64,000 bases of DNA from an uncultured Litoreibacter sp. (GTDB taxonomy: Bacteria > Pseudomonadota > Alphaproteobacteria > Rhodobacterales > Rhodobacteraceae): contig CANLUY010000002.1 in assembly GCA_947494435.1 (NCBI GenBank), forward strand, positions 1 to 64,000. The letters are read 5' to 3'. The notes beneath the pieces were generated by a model that was given only the letters and a program-made list of their open reading frames with translations, ran no database searches and was not told where the DNA came from. Shown piece by piece: positions 8,823-17,371 of this stretch. Within the stretch, counting starts at the first letter, position 1; every line of letters begins with the position of its first letter. The position numbers and the translations under genes are program-made.

Positions 8823-10113
8823 GGCGGGAGCGACACGCCAAGTCTAAATACCCTGTGAAGCCTGCCGGAAATCAGGTTTCCCGGTCGGGTTAATCCGATG
8901 AGTCCGGTTTGGTGGTTGTGTTATTCCGCTTCGATGCCGAAGGCGCTATCAGACAGTCCATTCCCATCAACATGTTCAATCAACTTACGTCGAAAGCGGG
9001 TTTGGTGATTTCACTATCGACTGGATGGAAACCGGATACGGTCCTGGCGATAGCTTTGCCACTTGATCGGTTGCGTACAATGGATACCTCCACCCCGAGA
9101 CGCGATGATTATCCTCGGACAACAACGACGGAAAGAAAGAAATATCAAATAGTGTGTGCATTATCGAACTCGAAGCAGCGGGGAACGATCTGTCTTATGA
9201 GGCGCTAGATCTATTTCGGGCGAGGAGCGTTTCAGATGCCGACGGATTGATCGTACCCAATGAAACGGTAGGTGTTTATCGGCTCCAGGTTCAAAACGGA
9301 GAGTGCGGCGTTACCTATTGGCAAGAAACATCTGCTTCGCAAGGCTTTGCCAAAGATGAATGGGCATTGGCGGCCGCACCTATCAGTGCCTACCTCAAAT
9401 ATTGTTAAGGCATAGTGCTTGCGATCTCTTACCGCAGCTTCCCGGCAAAACCCTGTTTTGTTACCAAGGCGGCTTCGGCAGTCTGCCGAAGAAATGGCGT
9501 TGACCTTAGTGCAAGCGGTTGGCCTCGGTGAGATCGTCCTCCTGTTTTTCGAAGATGAGTTCGCATGGCCCGATGATGCCGATCCTCGATAGCTAAGCTA
9601 GTCTCAGCGAGCTACGCATCGTCATCAAAGATCGTAGCAAACCCGTGATCCTTCTTTCTGACGCAGAACAGACCGAAGTTCTGTTTCTCTTATTGGCTTC
9701 CGAAAGGCATGATCGTTGCGGGTGACAGCTTCAATGCTGGTGTTTCAACGGATCGCTCAATGGTCATGACCTTTATGCAAGTGTGCGTGAAGGCGGTGTC
9801 CCTGCGAGGCACCTGGTTCGGCAATCCAGCGCGCTCGTTTCAGCAAGTCGCATGTTGCTCAACTAGGCATACTGGATCGACACCATTGCCAATGACCCTT
9901 TTAAGAAAACTACAATGTAATATCGTGATTGGTCGCAAATGTCTGCTCAGGGCCGTCCACGGAGGTCGTTCATTGTGGCTCCGTGCCTATGCTACGTCGG
10001 CACCGACGGCGGTATAGAGCCCAAACTGCATGATGCTGTGCAGTGCGCCAATGTCGGCGTTCAGATGCAACAAGCCCTAGAACGGAAAGCCGTGTTTCGC
10101 GCTGTACGGGGGA
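8823..10113. other. Decayed gene-poor region
   Basis: About 1.3 kb with no intact gene. Several short frames read like pieces of protein but are broken by stops. The clearest is described separately at 8995-9408. Around 9500-9720, two short stretches in different frames (about 9496-9590 and 9607-9725) also look protein-like but could not be assigned to a family. The 17-bp repeat at 9939-9955 matches 1143-1159. Confidence 0.5.
8995..9408 (+). pseudogene. Possible remnant of an unrecognised gene
   Basis: One frame reads as protein-like sequence from about 8995 to 9408 but contains in-frame stops at about 9064 and 9106. The last 84 codons are open and end in VGVYRLQVQNGECGVTYWQE and a Cys-terminated tail. 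The composition of this frame (Trp, Tyr and Gly spacing, acidic runs) looks coding on both sides of the stops. No family is recognised, and no start codon with a ribosome binding site is seen. It is read as a decayed gene, at low confidence. Confidence 0.3.
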
Positions 10114-10476
10114 TCATCGCAGGCGTTCCATCAACTCGATCCGGTTGCCGAATGGGTCGAATACATAGAGTCTTGCGGATCCCTCTAGCGGCTCGTCGTC
10201 TATACAGGCGACGCTGGCAACTTCGCAATGTGCCCTCATCTCTGCTAAGTCGTCGACCAAAAACGCCGGGTGCGCCTTTGTTGCGGCACGGTAGTCTTGC
10301 ATGACCCCGAGTTGAATCTTCACATCGCCAAACTCGAACCAATATCCACCGCGCTTCGCCAGATTTTCAGGTTTCGGAACTTAACCAAGCCCTAGAACAT
10401 CGGCATAGAAGCTTCGTGCCGCGTTTTCCCGGCCTTCCGGCATTGCCAATTGCACGTGGTGGATTGTCTTGAGCAT
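10114..10476 (-). pseudogene. VOC (glyoxalase-like) gene with one nonsense codon
   Basis: Reading leftwards from an ATG at 10476, the frame encodes a small VOC-fold protein: MLKTIHHVQLAMPEG...FYADVLGLG, then a TAA at 10381-10383, then VPKPENLAKRGGYWFEFG and on to HPAFLVDDL and FDPFGNRIELME. The frame is the same on both sides of the stop and every family landmark is in place. A single change, probably GAA (Glu, commonly found before VPKP in such proteins) to TAA, therefore interrupts it. A usable ribosome binding site (GAGGAG) precedes the ATG. Either the gene is recently dead, the stop is read through, or the base is a sequencing error. Confidence 0.75.
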
Positions 10477-10543
10477 AGTATCTCCTCGCTATCCTCCTTT
10501 GGCCTAAGCTGACATTGCTGGGCGTACACCACAAGTCCGCTTC

Positions 10544-10558
10544 GTCCGCCCAGCGGAC
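10544..10558. repeat. Short inverted repeat GTCCGC-CCA-GCGGAC
   Basis: A perfect 6-bp stem with a 3-base loop in the gap between the broken VOC gene and the terminase fragment. It is read as an intergenic palindrome of unknown role. Confidence 0.35.
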
Positions 10559-10641
10559 ATTGGGTGAAGCGTGTTCGATCAGAAAGTACTGATTGTTTGG
10601 GTTGACCCCCTCCGTGACCTGATCGTCAGAGCCCATTCATT

Positions 10642-11748
10642 TCAAATCCATACCACATCTGGCCCGGTCGGCACATCATAGGCCAGAGCCTGTGTAATAG
10701 AGTCGACTTGGTCGTCATGCCGACCGGAAGGGAACGCCAAGAGTTCGGCTTCGACCTCTGATAGCCACGGCGCGGCGGTTGGAAAGTGCACACGGTGAGA
10801 CTCAAATTTTGGCGTTTGGATATGCGCGCGCGTCACCTTGTTCTTTATGGGCGTTACGGCAACTGCATCGATCCCTTCTTGCCGAAGTTCCTCTAGCAGG
10901 CCGCTGCCGACGCCTGCATCTTCTATCAACACAACTCGAGGATCATACTCCTCAGCTTTGCCGATCATCTTCGCCTTCAGCCCAGGATAGTTCAGTTTCT
11001 CACGGCAGACATCCATTAGGTAGTAGAACCCGTCCTTGAGTAGCCAAGTCGTTCCCACACTCCAGTCGTTTTCTGGGCCGGTCTTGGAGGCCGTATCCCA
11101 ACTCTGGAAGACCGTATCATCTTCGGTGATTTCCGGAAGGAACGGGTAATATTCCAACCATGCGCGCTTGAACATGTTGCCACTGGGTGGCACGGGCTGC
11201 TGTTGGTACTGCGCCTCAAATGCCGCCGACCCGATATTGGCTTTCAACTCGTCGAGCACAGCCTTGTCTTCGCGCTCAGCATGCAGAAGATCGCCAGCCA
11301 TCCGCCCATGGGTGAGGCCCTGGCCAATCTGGATGACCTGGTCCGTCGGCGCAATAGCTGGCAGGTTCAAGACCGTCCAACCATGGTCATCAAATTGGGT
11401 GACATGCCCGACCAAATCATCGACATGCAGCCGCTGCGTAACAATCACGATTGCGCCGTGCTTCTTTTGGTTCAGCCGGGACAGGAGGGTTCCGCTATAC
11501 CAGTCATTGACGGCCGTTCGGCGCACGTCAGACATCGCTTCTTCTGGCTTTAGCGGGTCATCAATGACAATGATGTCTCCACCACGCCCCTTGATCACGC
11601 CACCTACAGAGGTCGCAAAGCGGTTGCCGCGTGCAGTCAGCTTAACCTCCTGTTTTGGAAAGACAGTAAAACGCAATAGCGCGTTGCTGATCCCGAATTG
11701 AGCGCGTTCTGTCAGCCTCAAGATCGCATATGCCATTGCCGGGAACAA
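10642..11748 (-). pseudogene. Truncated phage terminase large subunit
   Basis: The 368-residue open frame matches the C-terminal three quarters of a phage terminase large subunit. It has the end of the ATPase domain, including GRGGDIIVIDDPLKPEEA (Walker B, about 54-71) and the VTQRLHVDDLVGH coupling motif (about 104), then the RNase H-like nuclease domain with FQSWDTASKT (about 219), VLIEDAGVGSG (about 279) and SGRHDDQVDS (about 345). The N-terminal part with Walker A is missing. The frame opens from a TTG without a convincing ribosome binding site, and the upstream DNA does not restore the missing domain. No capsid, portal, integrase or tail gene lies nearby. It is an isolated prophage remnant. 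It does not sit in a gene-transfer-agent cluster. Confidence 0.82.
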
Positions 11749-11878
11749 GGATCGCTTTGAAATCTGATAATTTGCTCAGCATGCTTGTAACACATCAGAT
11801 TGAACGCGTTGCGACAGCAACGCGGGGTCTCAATCACGGTGGCTGATCAAGTCCGAGAAAACGGACATTTGAATATTT

Positions 11879-12991
11879 CTAAGCTTCTGTGGGCTGCTGA
11901 GGGATAAGAAGCGTAAAGCAGGTGAAGTTTTCGTCTGATTGAACGTCCAGACTTCCGCCGTGCGCTTTTGCAATTTCGGAGGCTATGTGCAGACCGAGGC
12001 CCAAACCAATTTGATCCCCTTGGCTCGTGCTTCGTACAAAAGGGTCGAAGAGGCGGGCGATGGCTTGCGCGGGGATAGGTGGGCCGTAGTTTTTAACAGT
12101 GAGTTCAAAGCTGCCGTCGCCTCTCTTTCGTGTCCGCACGTGAATAGAGCGCGTTGGGTCGCCATAGGTCACAGCATTCCCGAGGAGGTTAGACAGAAGC
12201 TGGCCGACCTTAGATGCGTCGCATATGACAGAGTCGCAGTTTGCAGTGTCCAGACAAATATCACGGTTTGCGCCAGCAGATCGCAGCTCATCCACAACCT
12301 GTTCAATTTCGCGTTCTAAGTCTGTCCCAGCAGACAAGGTCAGGTGCATGCCGCTGCCCAAGCGATTCCGCGCAAAATCGAGAACGTTGTCGATCAAAAG
12401 AGACATACGTTTCACGCTGCCGTTTGTCAGTCCAACGATGCGTTTACTGTTATCGCTAAGTGGTTCCCTTGCTAAAATATTCATCGCGGCACCAATAGAT
12501 GCGAGAGGGTTTCGCAGATCGTGGCCAAGAATAGCGATGAATTGCTCGCGCAGTTCGGCCTCATGTAAAGAGGCAGTGAGGCGGTCTTCTGCTTCTGTAC
12601 GGGCCGTGCTCAAATCGCGCTCATAGGCGCGCCTTGCATCAGCCAGCAGGAACACAAAACTGGTGGTTTGGTTTTCTCCGGAGCCGGACAGCTCCGCGCT
12701 AAATAGCACGGGCAGCTTGTCGTCATCAGCATTCCTCAGATCAAGGCTGACGCCATCAATTTGTCGATTGAGAGACAAGAGTGGCACAATGGAGGTCTCA
12801 AAAACGATCCGGCTTGCCTTGGTAAACATAGTCACGAGGGGCTTTTCAAGAAGCTTCGAGGCGTCACGGCCTAGCCAGTGACATAGTCTGTCATTCGCCG
12901 AGACAACGACACCACGGTGATCGACTATGAGCAGGCCGTAGGGCGCGGGAGCTGACGCAGTATCAGCCGGTAGTCTTGCCGTATTCGACAT
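11879..12991 (-). CDS. PAS-domain histidine kinase, partner of the RsbQ-like hydrolase
   Basis: A 370-residue cytoplasmic sensor kinase without membrane segments. Order: a PAS-like domain (about 10-115), a short coiled linker (about 118-150), HisKA with the phospho-acceptor His157 in ILGHDLRNPLASI, and HATPase_c with the N box LSNLLGNAVTYG (about 282) and the G box GLGLGLHIASE (about 345). Its ATG overlaps the stop of the upstream hydrolase gene by one base (TAATG), so the two proteins are made together. In Bacillus, the hydrolase RsbQ works with the PAS domain of the phosphatase RsbP. Here the output is a kinase. No response regulator gene lies next to it, so its target is elsewhere. Confidence 0.88.
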   Translation of the reverse strand: MSNTARLPADTASAPAPYGLLIVDHRGVVVSANDRLCHWLGRDASKLLEKPLVTMFTKASRIVFETSIVPLLSLNRQIDGVSLDLRNADDDKLPVLFSAELSGSGENQTTSFVFLLADARRAYERDLSTARTEAEDRLTASLHEAELREQFIAILGHDLRNPLASIGAAMNILAREPLSDNSKRIVGLTNGSVKRMSLLIDNVLDFARNRLGSGMHLTLSAGTDLEREIEQVVDELRSAGANRDICLDTANCDSVICDASKVGQLLSNLLGNAVTYGDPTRSIHVRTRKRGDGSFELTVKNYGPPIPAQAIARLFDPFVRSTSQGDQIGLGLGLHIASEIAKAHGGSLDVQSDENFTCFTLLIPQQPTEA

Positions 12992-13779
12992 TAAACAAAC
13001 TTGCGAATAGCGGAAACGACCTCTGCAGGCGCAGTAAGGTTGGGGCAATGCCCTGTCGCTTCGAGCAGCACGAGTTCGCTTCCGGGGATTTTGTCACGCA
13101 CATAGGCACCTACATGCTCCGACGCGATAATATCATCGCGGCACTGAAGGATTAGGGTCTTCGCCGTGATCTTTGGAAGGTCTTTTCGGTTATCGGATGT
13201 GAACGTCGCTCTGGCGAAGCCGTTCGCAATCACCGGGTCGATCTTGCAAATGCTGTCAGCAAGTTCTTGTCCATGCTCTGGTTTGTCGGGGTTGCCGACA
13301 ATCATCGGGGCCATTGAGGCCGACCATGCAAGTGGGTTTTCTTTGAATGATGCCAAAAGGTCTTTGATATCGTCTGCGGTAAAGCCGCCTTCATAGTCAG
13401 TATCATCAATATACCGAGGAGACGGACCAACCATGATGAGTTTCGAGAACATTTCGGGCCGCGCGACATGCGCAAGCGCCCCAATCATAGCGCTGACAGA
13501 GTGCCCCACAAAAATGCCGTCATGGATACTCAGCTCGTCGCCAATTTCGACAATGTCAGTGGCGTAACCATTTAGCGTTTCATACTTTGCAGCATCGTAA
13601 GCGCTTGCGTCCGAACCGCCCGCACCGATGTGGTCGAAGGTAATCACTTTGAATGCACTCTCGAAATGTGGCGCTACGTGACGCCACATGGATTGGTCAC
13701 ATCCGAAACCATGCGCGAAGACCATCGGGCGTTCGCCTGATCCGGCCGACTGCACGTTGTGGCGTAAAACTGCATTCAT
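12991..13779 (-). CDS. RsbQ-like alpha/beta hydrolase
   Basis: A 262-residue alpha/beta hydrolase that closely follows the RsbQ/KAI2/D14 pattern: HGFGCDQSMWRHVAPHF near 23, FDHIGAGGSD near 48, the nucleophile elbow FVGHSVSAMIG with Ser94, a family-typical GPSPRYIDD near 118, the acid in LQCRDDIIAS (Asp215 or Asp216) and His244 in ATGHCPN. The triad looks complete, so it probably binds and perhaps hydrolyses a small hydrophobic ligand. Such proteins act as sensors by handing a signal to a PAS domain. Its stop overlaps the start of a PAS-histidine kinase gene by one base, which supports exactly that pairing. It is first in the two-gene operon. Confidence 0.9.
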   Translation of the reverse strand: MNAVLRHNVQSAGSGERPMVFAHGFGCDQSMWRHVAPHFESAFKVITFDHIGAGGSDASAYDAAKYETLNGYATDIVEIGDELSIHDGIFVGHSVSAMIGALAHVARPEMFSKLIMVGPSPRYIDDTDYEGGFTADDIKDLLASFKENPLAWSASMAPMIVGNPDKPEHGQELADSICKIDPVIANGFARATFTSDNRKDLPKITAKTLILQCRDDIIASEHVGAYVRDKIPGSELVLLEATGHCPNLTAPAEVVSAIRKFV

Positions 13780-13849
13780 CGTTCATTCCAGATACTAAAT
13801 TGCATGGGGCATTCCATACATCTCCTTCGTCCTGCCAAGTTATGGACAA

Positions 13850-13887
13850 ATAAGAGGCGCTGTAAAACACGAAAGTCGGCCTCTTAT
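13850..13887. repeat. Inverted repeat upstream of the RsbQ-like gene
   Basis: ATAAGAGGC (13850-13858) and GCCTCTTAT (13879-13887) form 9-bp perfect arms with a 20-base loop, 70 bp upstream of the hydrolase start. It could be a regulatory dyad or an intergenic hairpin element. Confidence 0.4.
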
Positions 13888-14030
13888 CCATGAAGTAGCC
13901 GCGCATACTCTCGGCGGTTTGACGTGATGTTAAGTCAACACCGTCAGGAATTCACAAAAAGGGGCACCCGCAGTTAAGGGATGCCCGCTGTTTCTAATTT
14001 ACGCCCAGTTTGGCCAGCGCCTTAGCTAGA

Positions 14031-14477
14031 TCAGGACTGACAAGCGGCGATCGCAGCGTTTTGCGCTTCGGTGTCTGACATCGATGAGTTGATCGCCAAA
14101 TAAGCTTCGGTGACCTGCGCATCGCTTAAAGCATAAACGTCGCAATCAACGTTCCAAGCGCTCAGGCGGTTATCAACTTGGGTCCGAAGCGAGTTCATGG
14201 AGAGGTCAACCATGACGCGTCCACCATCACCGGGCATCACTTTCATAGCATCCGCACCTTCGAGGATCGTCATGATACGACCCTTCTGCGCAGCAGGACT
14301 AGAAAAGGAGCCATTGAGCACAACTTCCAAGCGCGCCAATTCGTTCTCAGACAGGGCCGATGCGTCGGCCTCTATCCCACGAGCGTCAAGGTCAGCTTGA
14401 ACTTGAGCATGGCCGGCCGCAAAGCTTGCTGTTCCCAATGTCATAAGTAGGGCTGTGGTCGTCAAAATACGTTTCAT
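14031..14477 (-). CDS. Small secreted hypothetical protein
   Basis: A protein of 148 residues starting at MKRILTTTALLMTL; the ATG at 14477 is preferred to the one at 14486 because the positively charged signal-peptide start then comes first. Cleavage is likely after SFAAG (about 20-22). The mature part is acidic and Ala-rich, with predicted helices and a C-terminal pair of cysteines (NVDCDVY and AACQS) that may form a disulfide. I recognise no domain. It stands alone between long intergenic stretches and is divergent from the Crp/Fnr regulator gene at 14876, so that regulator might control it. Confidence 0.72.
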   Translation of the reverse strand: MKRILTTTALLMTLGTASFAAGHAQVQADLDARGIEADASALSENELARLEVVLNGSFSSPAAQKGRIMTILEGADAMKVMPGDGGRVMVDLSMNSLRTQVDNRLSAWNVDCDVYALSDAQVTEAYLAINSSMSDTEAQNAAIAACQS

Positions 14478-14875
14478 ATCGGTCATTCCTTTAATGTTCG
14501 ATGCATCAGCATCCGATAGTCACAACCACTGATATGCACTGCGATGCGGCACTCCGGTTTAACATATGACGTAGTTCGCATGAGTTAGACTGTAGGAAAG
14601 AACCTCGTTGATCGAGGGTTGGCTCTGCACAGTATCCGCTTGCATGGGGTAGGAATAGCAATTGGAATTGATCGGGACAGGTCGATCTTCATGCAGAGCC
14701 AGAGTGAATATATTCTCACTCAGAAAACGGCGCACTATCATATGACATAGCGCGGTCAGAACCTTGCATAGGCGACCCTACGTCATTTCAGTTAGGGATC
14801 TTTCGATTAACGGTCTAGGGTAGCCGGATTGCTAGACCCCTCCGGTTTGAGCCTTTTCAAGAAAAGAGCACCTCA
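14478..14875. promoter_or_regulatory. Intergenic control region with inverted repeats
   Basis: This 398-bp gap between divergent genes holds a 10-bp perfect inverted repeat (TGGCTCTGCA at 14620-14629, TGCAGAGCCA at 14692-14701). It also holds a dyad GAGTGAATATATTCTCACTC at 14702-14721, and a direct repeat CATATGAC(G/A)TAG near 14562 and 14739. The dyad has CRP-like half sites but 8 bases between them instead of 6. These may be operators of the adjacent Crp/Fnr protein. No gene is seen. Confidence 0.4.
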
Positions 14876-15604
14876 TTGGCTACAAAATGTAAACACTGTC
14901 CGCTGCGCCGGAATTCCCTTTTTGCCGCAATGACAGAGGAAGAGGTGGAGGGAATGCAGCGGTTCAAAGTAGGTGAGCTCGTCGTTGACCCCGGTACACC
15001 AATCTTACTGGAAGGCTCCAACAGCCCTCAGCTTTTCACGCTGCTGCATGGAATGGGATTGCGTTATCGCCATCTTGAAAACGGGGAAAGACAGGTAATT
15101 AGTTTTGTTTTTCCGGGCGATTTCTTGGGGCTTCAATCTGGGCTCATGGGTGAAATGGGGCATTCTGTCGAGGCCACGACAAAGATGACCCTGTGTGTGT
15201 TTGATCGGACTGAGCTATGGTCATTCATCAAAGCTGACCCCGAGCGTGGATTTGAGCTTGCTTGGTTGGCAGCGGTTGAAGAACACTTCTTGGGAGAGAC
15301 GCTGACAACGGTCGGACAGCGTACAGCCATACAAGCGGTTGCGTGGATGTTTGTGCGGGTCTATCTGCGCCAAAATCTGGCCGGCTTTGGAAAAGAGGGC
15401 GAAATGCGATTTCCCTTCAAGCAAAAAGACGTTGCCGATGCACTGGGACTGTCACTCGTCCATACAAACAAGACCATCAGTATTCTGAAGTCGCGTCAGT
15501 TGCTTGGTTGGAGCGGGGACGAAGTCCAAATTTACGATCTTCCAGAGATGGCGAGCATCGGCCTTACTAGTCTTACGAGCCCAAAGACCCGCCCGATACT
15601 CTGA
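14876..15604 (+). CDS. Crp/Fnr family transcriptional regulator
   Basis: A 242-residue regulator. It has an N-terminal C-x2-C-PLR segment (Cys5, Cys8), a cyclic-nucleotide-binding-like beta barrel (about 25-130, with FVFPGDFLGL near 82), a long dimer helix (about 130-155), and a C-terminal winged helix with KQKDVADALGLSLVHTNKTI (about 183-202) as the DNA-reading motif. The start is TTG with AAGAG upstream. FNR needs a third cysteine six residues after the second; here that position is Ser, so an oxygen-sensing cluster of the FNR kind is doubtful. It may be an Fnr-like protein that senses something else. Divergent from the small secreted protein at 14031-14477. Confidence 0.87.
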   Translation: MATKCKHCPLRRNSLFAAMTEEEVEGMQRFKVGELVVDPGTPILLEGSNSPQLFTLLHGMGLRYRHLENGERQVISFVFPGDFLGLQSGLMGEMGHSVEATTKMTLCVFDRTELWSFIKADPERGFELAWLAAVEEHFLGETLTTVGQRTAIQAVAWMFVRVYLRQNLAGFGKEGEMRFPFKQKDVADALGLSLVHTNKTISILKSRQLLGWSGDEVQIYDLPEMASIGLTSLTSPKTRPIL

Positions 15605-15736
15605 TCGAAAGGGGTGGATACAATATTTGTCTGCAGTTGTGGCTAGCTCCAAGACTGAATTTTACACTTGTCGTATAGCTGCACTCGTTTGGGAATGCCC
15701 TCGTTCAAAGACGTCCGGCGCGCCAGCTTGGCGCGG

Positions 15737-17371
15737 CTAACGAAACACCGCCTCAGCCAACAATCGCACCATAGTCGCTTGATTCAGAAAACCGGTCTTG
15801 GTGATATTTCGGGCTTCTTGGAAACGGCGGATTGCGCGCCGTGTGTCGTCGTCAAACTGGCCGTCAACAGCACCGGGCTTCAAGCCCGCTTTGTCCAGAC
15901 GTTCTTCTACCAAACGGCGCGCAGTTGTGTTGAGACCTAATCGTTCTTCATTTCGCGCGGCCGCTGCCATCGCTGCAGCATTTTGTTCGTTTCGTTGCAG
16001 CTCTGATAGCCGTTCGCGGGCTTGCTCAACGAATGCGCCTTCGGGGTATGCTTGCAGGTAGTCCTGGTATCCTTGGACAGTCTTTGCGGTTTCAGCCAAA
16101 TCCCAAGCGGCTCGATCCTCAGCTTGTGCTAGCGAGCGTCTCGCACTTTCGAAAGGTTCAAGCCGCGCAATTGCGATCTCAGCAAACACGCCATCGGGGT
16201 AGCGCTCCAGATAGGCGCGAAGCCCAGCCTCGTCACCGAGCGCGCCTGTTGCCTTCCAGTAGGCGTTATCCTTTTGCTCAAGTTCTGCCTTGCGGGCTTG
16301 TGCTTCCCGTTCAAGTTCCAAAGCTCGTATCTCTGCTTGTGTCGAAAGCGCCTCGATCTGAGCGCGGGTCAGAAACCCCGTCGCTTCGTTGCCATTGGCC
16401 TTCTGAAAGGCTGAAATCGCTGCGCGAGAGCCTCGCCCGAATATTCCGTCGATACCTTTCGGATCAAACCCGATCAGTGACAAAGCGCGTTGAATTTCGC
16501 GACGGGTGTCACGTGTCAGGTTAAGGGCTGCTTCACCAGCCTCAGCGCGCAGCGCGGGCTCTGCTTCGATTTCTGCAATTCTCGCATTCGCTTCCTTGAC
16601 AAACAGACCTGACTCGTAATGCAAAAGGTAGCCACGAAAGGCGTTTATGGTTCCGATATCCTTGGTTGCCGTCCAAAATGCTCGCTCTTCAGAATTTGGA
16701 TCAACGGTTGCGACTGGCAAGGCGGTATCACTTGCTATGAATGGAATGAGCGGAGCCAGAAATCCTGTCCCTTTGAGCGTAGGCCAATCCTGCAGAGAGG
16801 TCGCGAGGCTGCTGTTGGTTTCCTGCAAAAAGTGCTGTGTGAACTCTGAGATATCATCGGTAGGCCCTGTTATCACGGTCACGCCTTGCGGAACGCCGTC
16901 GAGGCTTATTCCTGAACGAAGTCCTGGGCCGAGGTCGAACTGCCGTTCCTCAGTTCCGAGCAGGACGACCGCTTGACCTGGCGCGCGTGCTGCGACTTCA
17001 ATCAAGGTGTCTAGTTCGACCCCGATCATGCCGCCGAATGCCGGCAGGTCAGCATCGACGCCCAGTAGCCACGAGCTTTTCTGCGAACTGACAAAATGCC
17101 CTGAGACGGCGATTATGATCCTGCCTGTCCCCTTGGTATCCTTTGCGAACGACACCAGCGCGTCAGTCAAATCGGTAGATGCCGCATTCTCGACTGTTGT
17201 TACCGTAAATCCGGCAGCTTTGATCTCAAATTGCGCGTCCAGCAGCATCGCTCCATTCTCGATGTCGGGCCCATTGGCGTAGTCTTCGTTGGCTATAATC
17301 AGGGCTCTGTCTGCGGCCAAAAGCTGGCAGGCAAATAACGTTGATAAAGCCGTTGTGAGTAAATATCTCAT
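15737..17371 (-). CDS. Secreted caspase-like (inactive?) protein with two peptidoglycan-binding domains
   Basis: A 544-residue exported protein with a signal peptide (1-19). Residues about 20-200 follow the caspase-like (C14) pattern: DRALIIANEDYANGP, the beta strand and His92 in VSGHF, then GVDADLP. Where active proteins have an Asp-Ala-Cys-Arg-like motif, this one reads LLGTEERQF, so the catalytic Cys is replaced (Glu141 by my alignment by eye). Two peptidoglycan-binding type-1 domains follow at about 290-345 (GIDGIFGRGSRAAISAFQ) and 478-540 (AVDGQFDDDTRRAIRRFQ), separated by an Ala/Glu-rich helical region with two AYWKATG/DEAGLRAYLERYPDG-type repeats. It probably acts in the periplasm at the cell wall as a scaffold. 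Confidence 0.8.
   Translation of the reverse strand: MRYLLTTALSTLFACQLLAADRALIIANEDYANGPDIENGAMLLDAQFEIKAAGFTVTTVENAASTDLTDALVSFAKDTKGTGRIIIAVSGHFVSSQKSSWLLGVDADLPAFGGMIGVELDTLIEVAARAPGQAVVLLGTEERQFDLGPGLRSGISLDGVPQGVTVITGPTDDISEFTQHFLQETNSSLATSLQDWPTLKGTGFLAPLIPFIASDTALPVATVDPNSEERAFWTATKDIGTINAFRGYLLHYESGLFVKEANARIAEIEAEPALRAEAGEAALNLTRDTRREIQRALSLIGFDPKGIDGIFGRGSRAAISAFQKANGNEATGFLTRAQIEALSTQAEIRALELEREAQARKAELEQKDNAYWKATGALGDEAGLRAYLERYPDGVFAEIAIARLEPFESARRSLAQAEDRAAWDLAETAKTVQGYQDYLQAYPEGAFVEQARERLSELQRNEQNAAAMAAAARNEERLGLNTTARRLVEERLDKAGLKPGAVDGQFDDDTRRAIRRFQEARNITKTGFLNQATMVRLLAEAVFR

Noticed and set aside
9709-10304. Two overlapping plus-strand frames (102 and 121 codons)
   Set aside because: Compositions rich in Arg, Cys and Ser without domains. 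The second one overlaps the well-supported VOC frame on the minus strand.
10642-11748. Gene transfer agent or intact prophage at the terminase
   Set aside because: No portal, capsid, protease, tail, integrase or lysis gene is near, and the terminase lacks its ATP-binding N-terminus.
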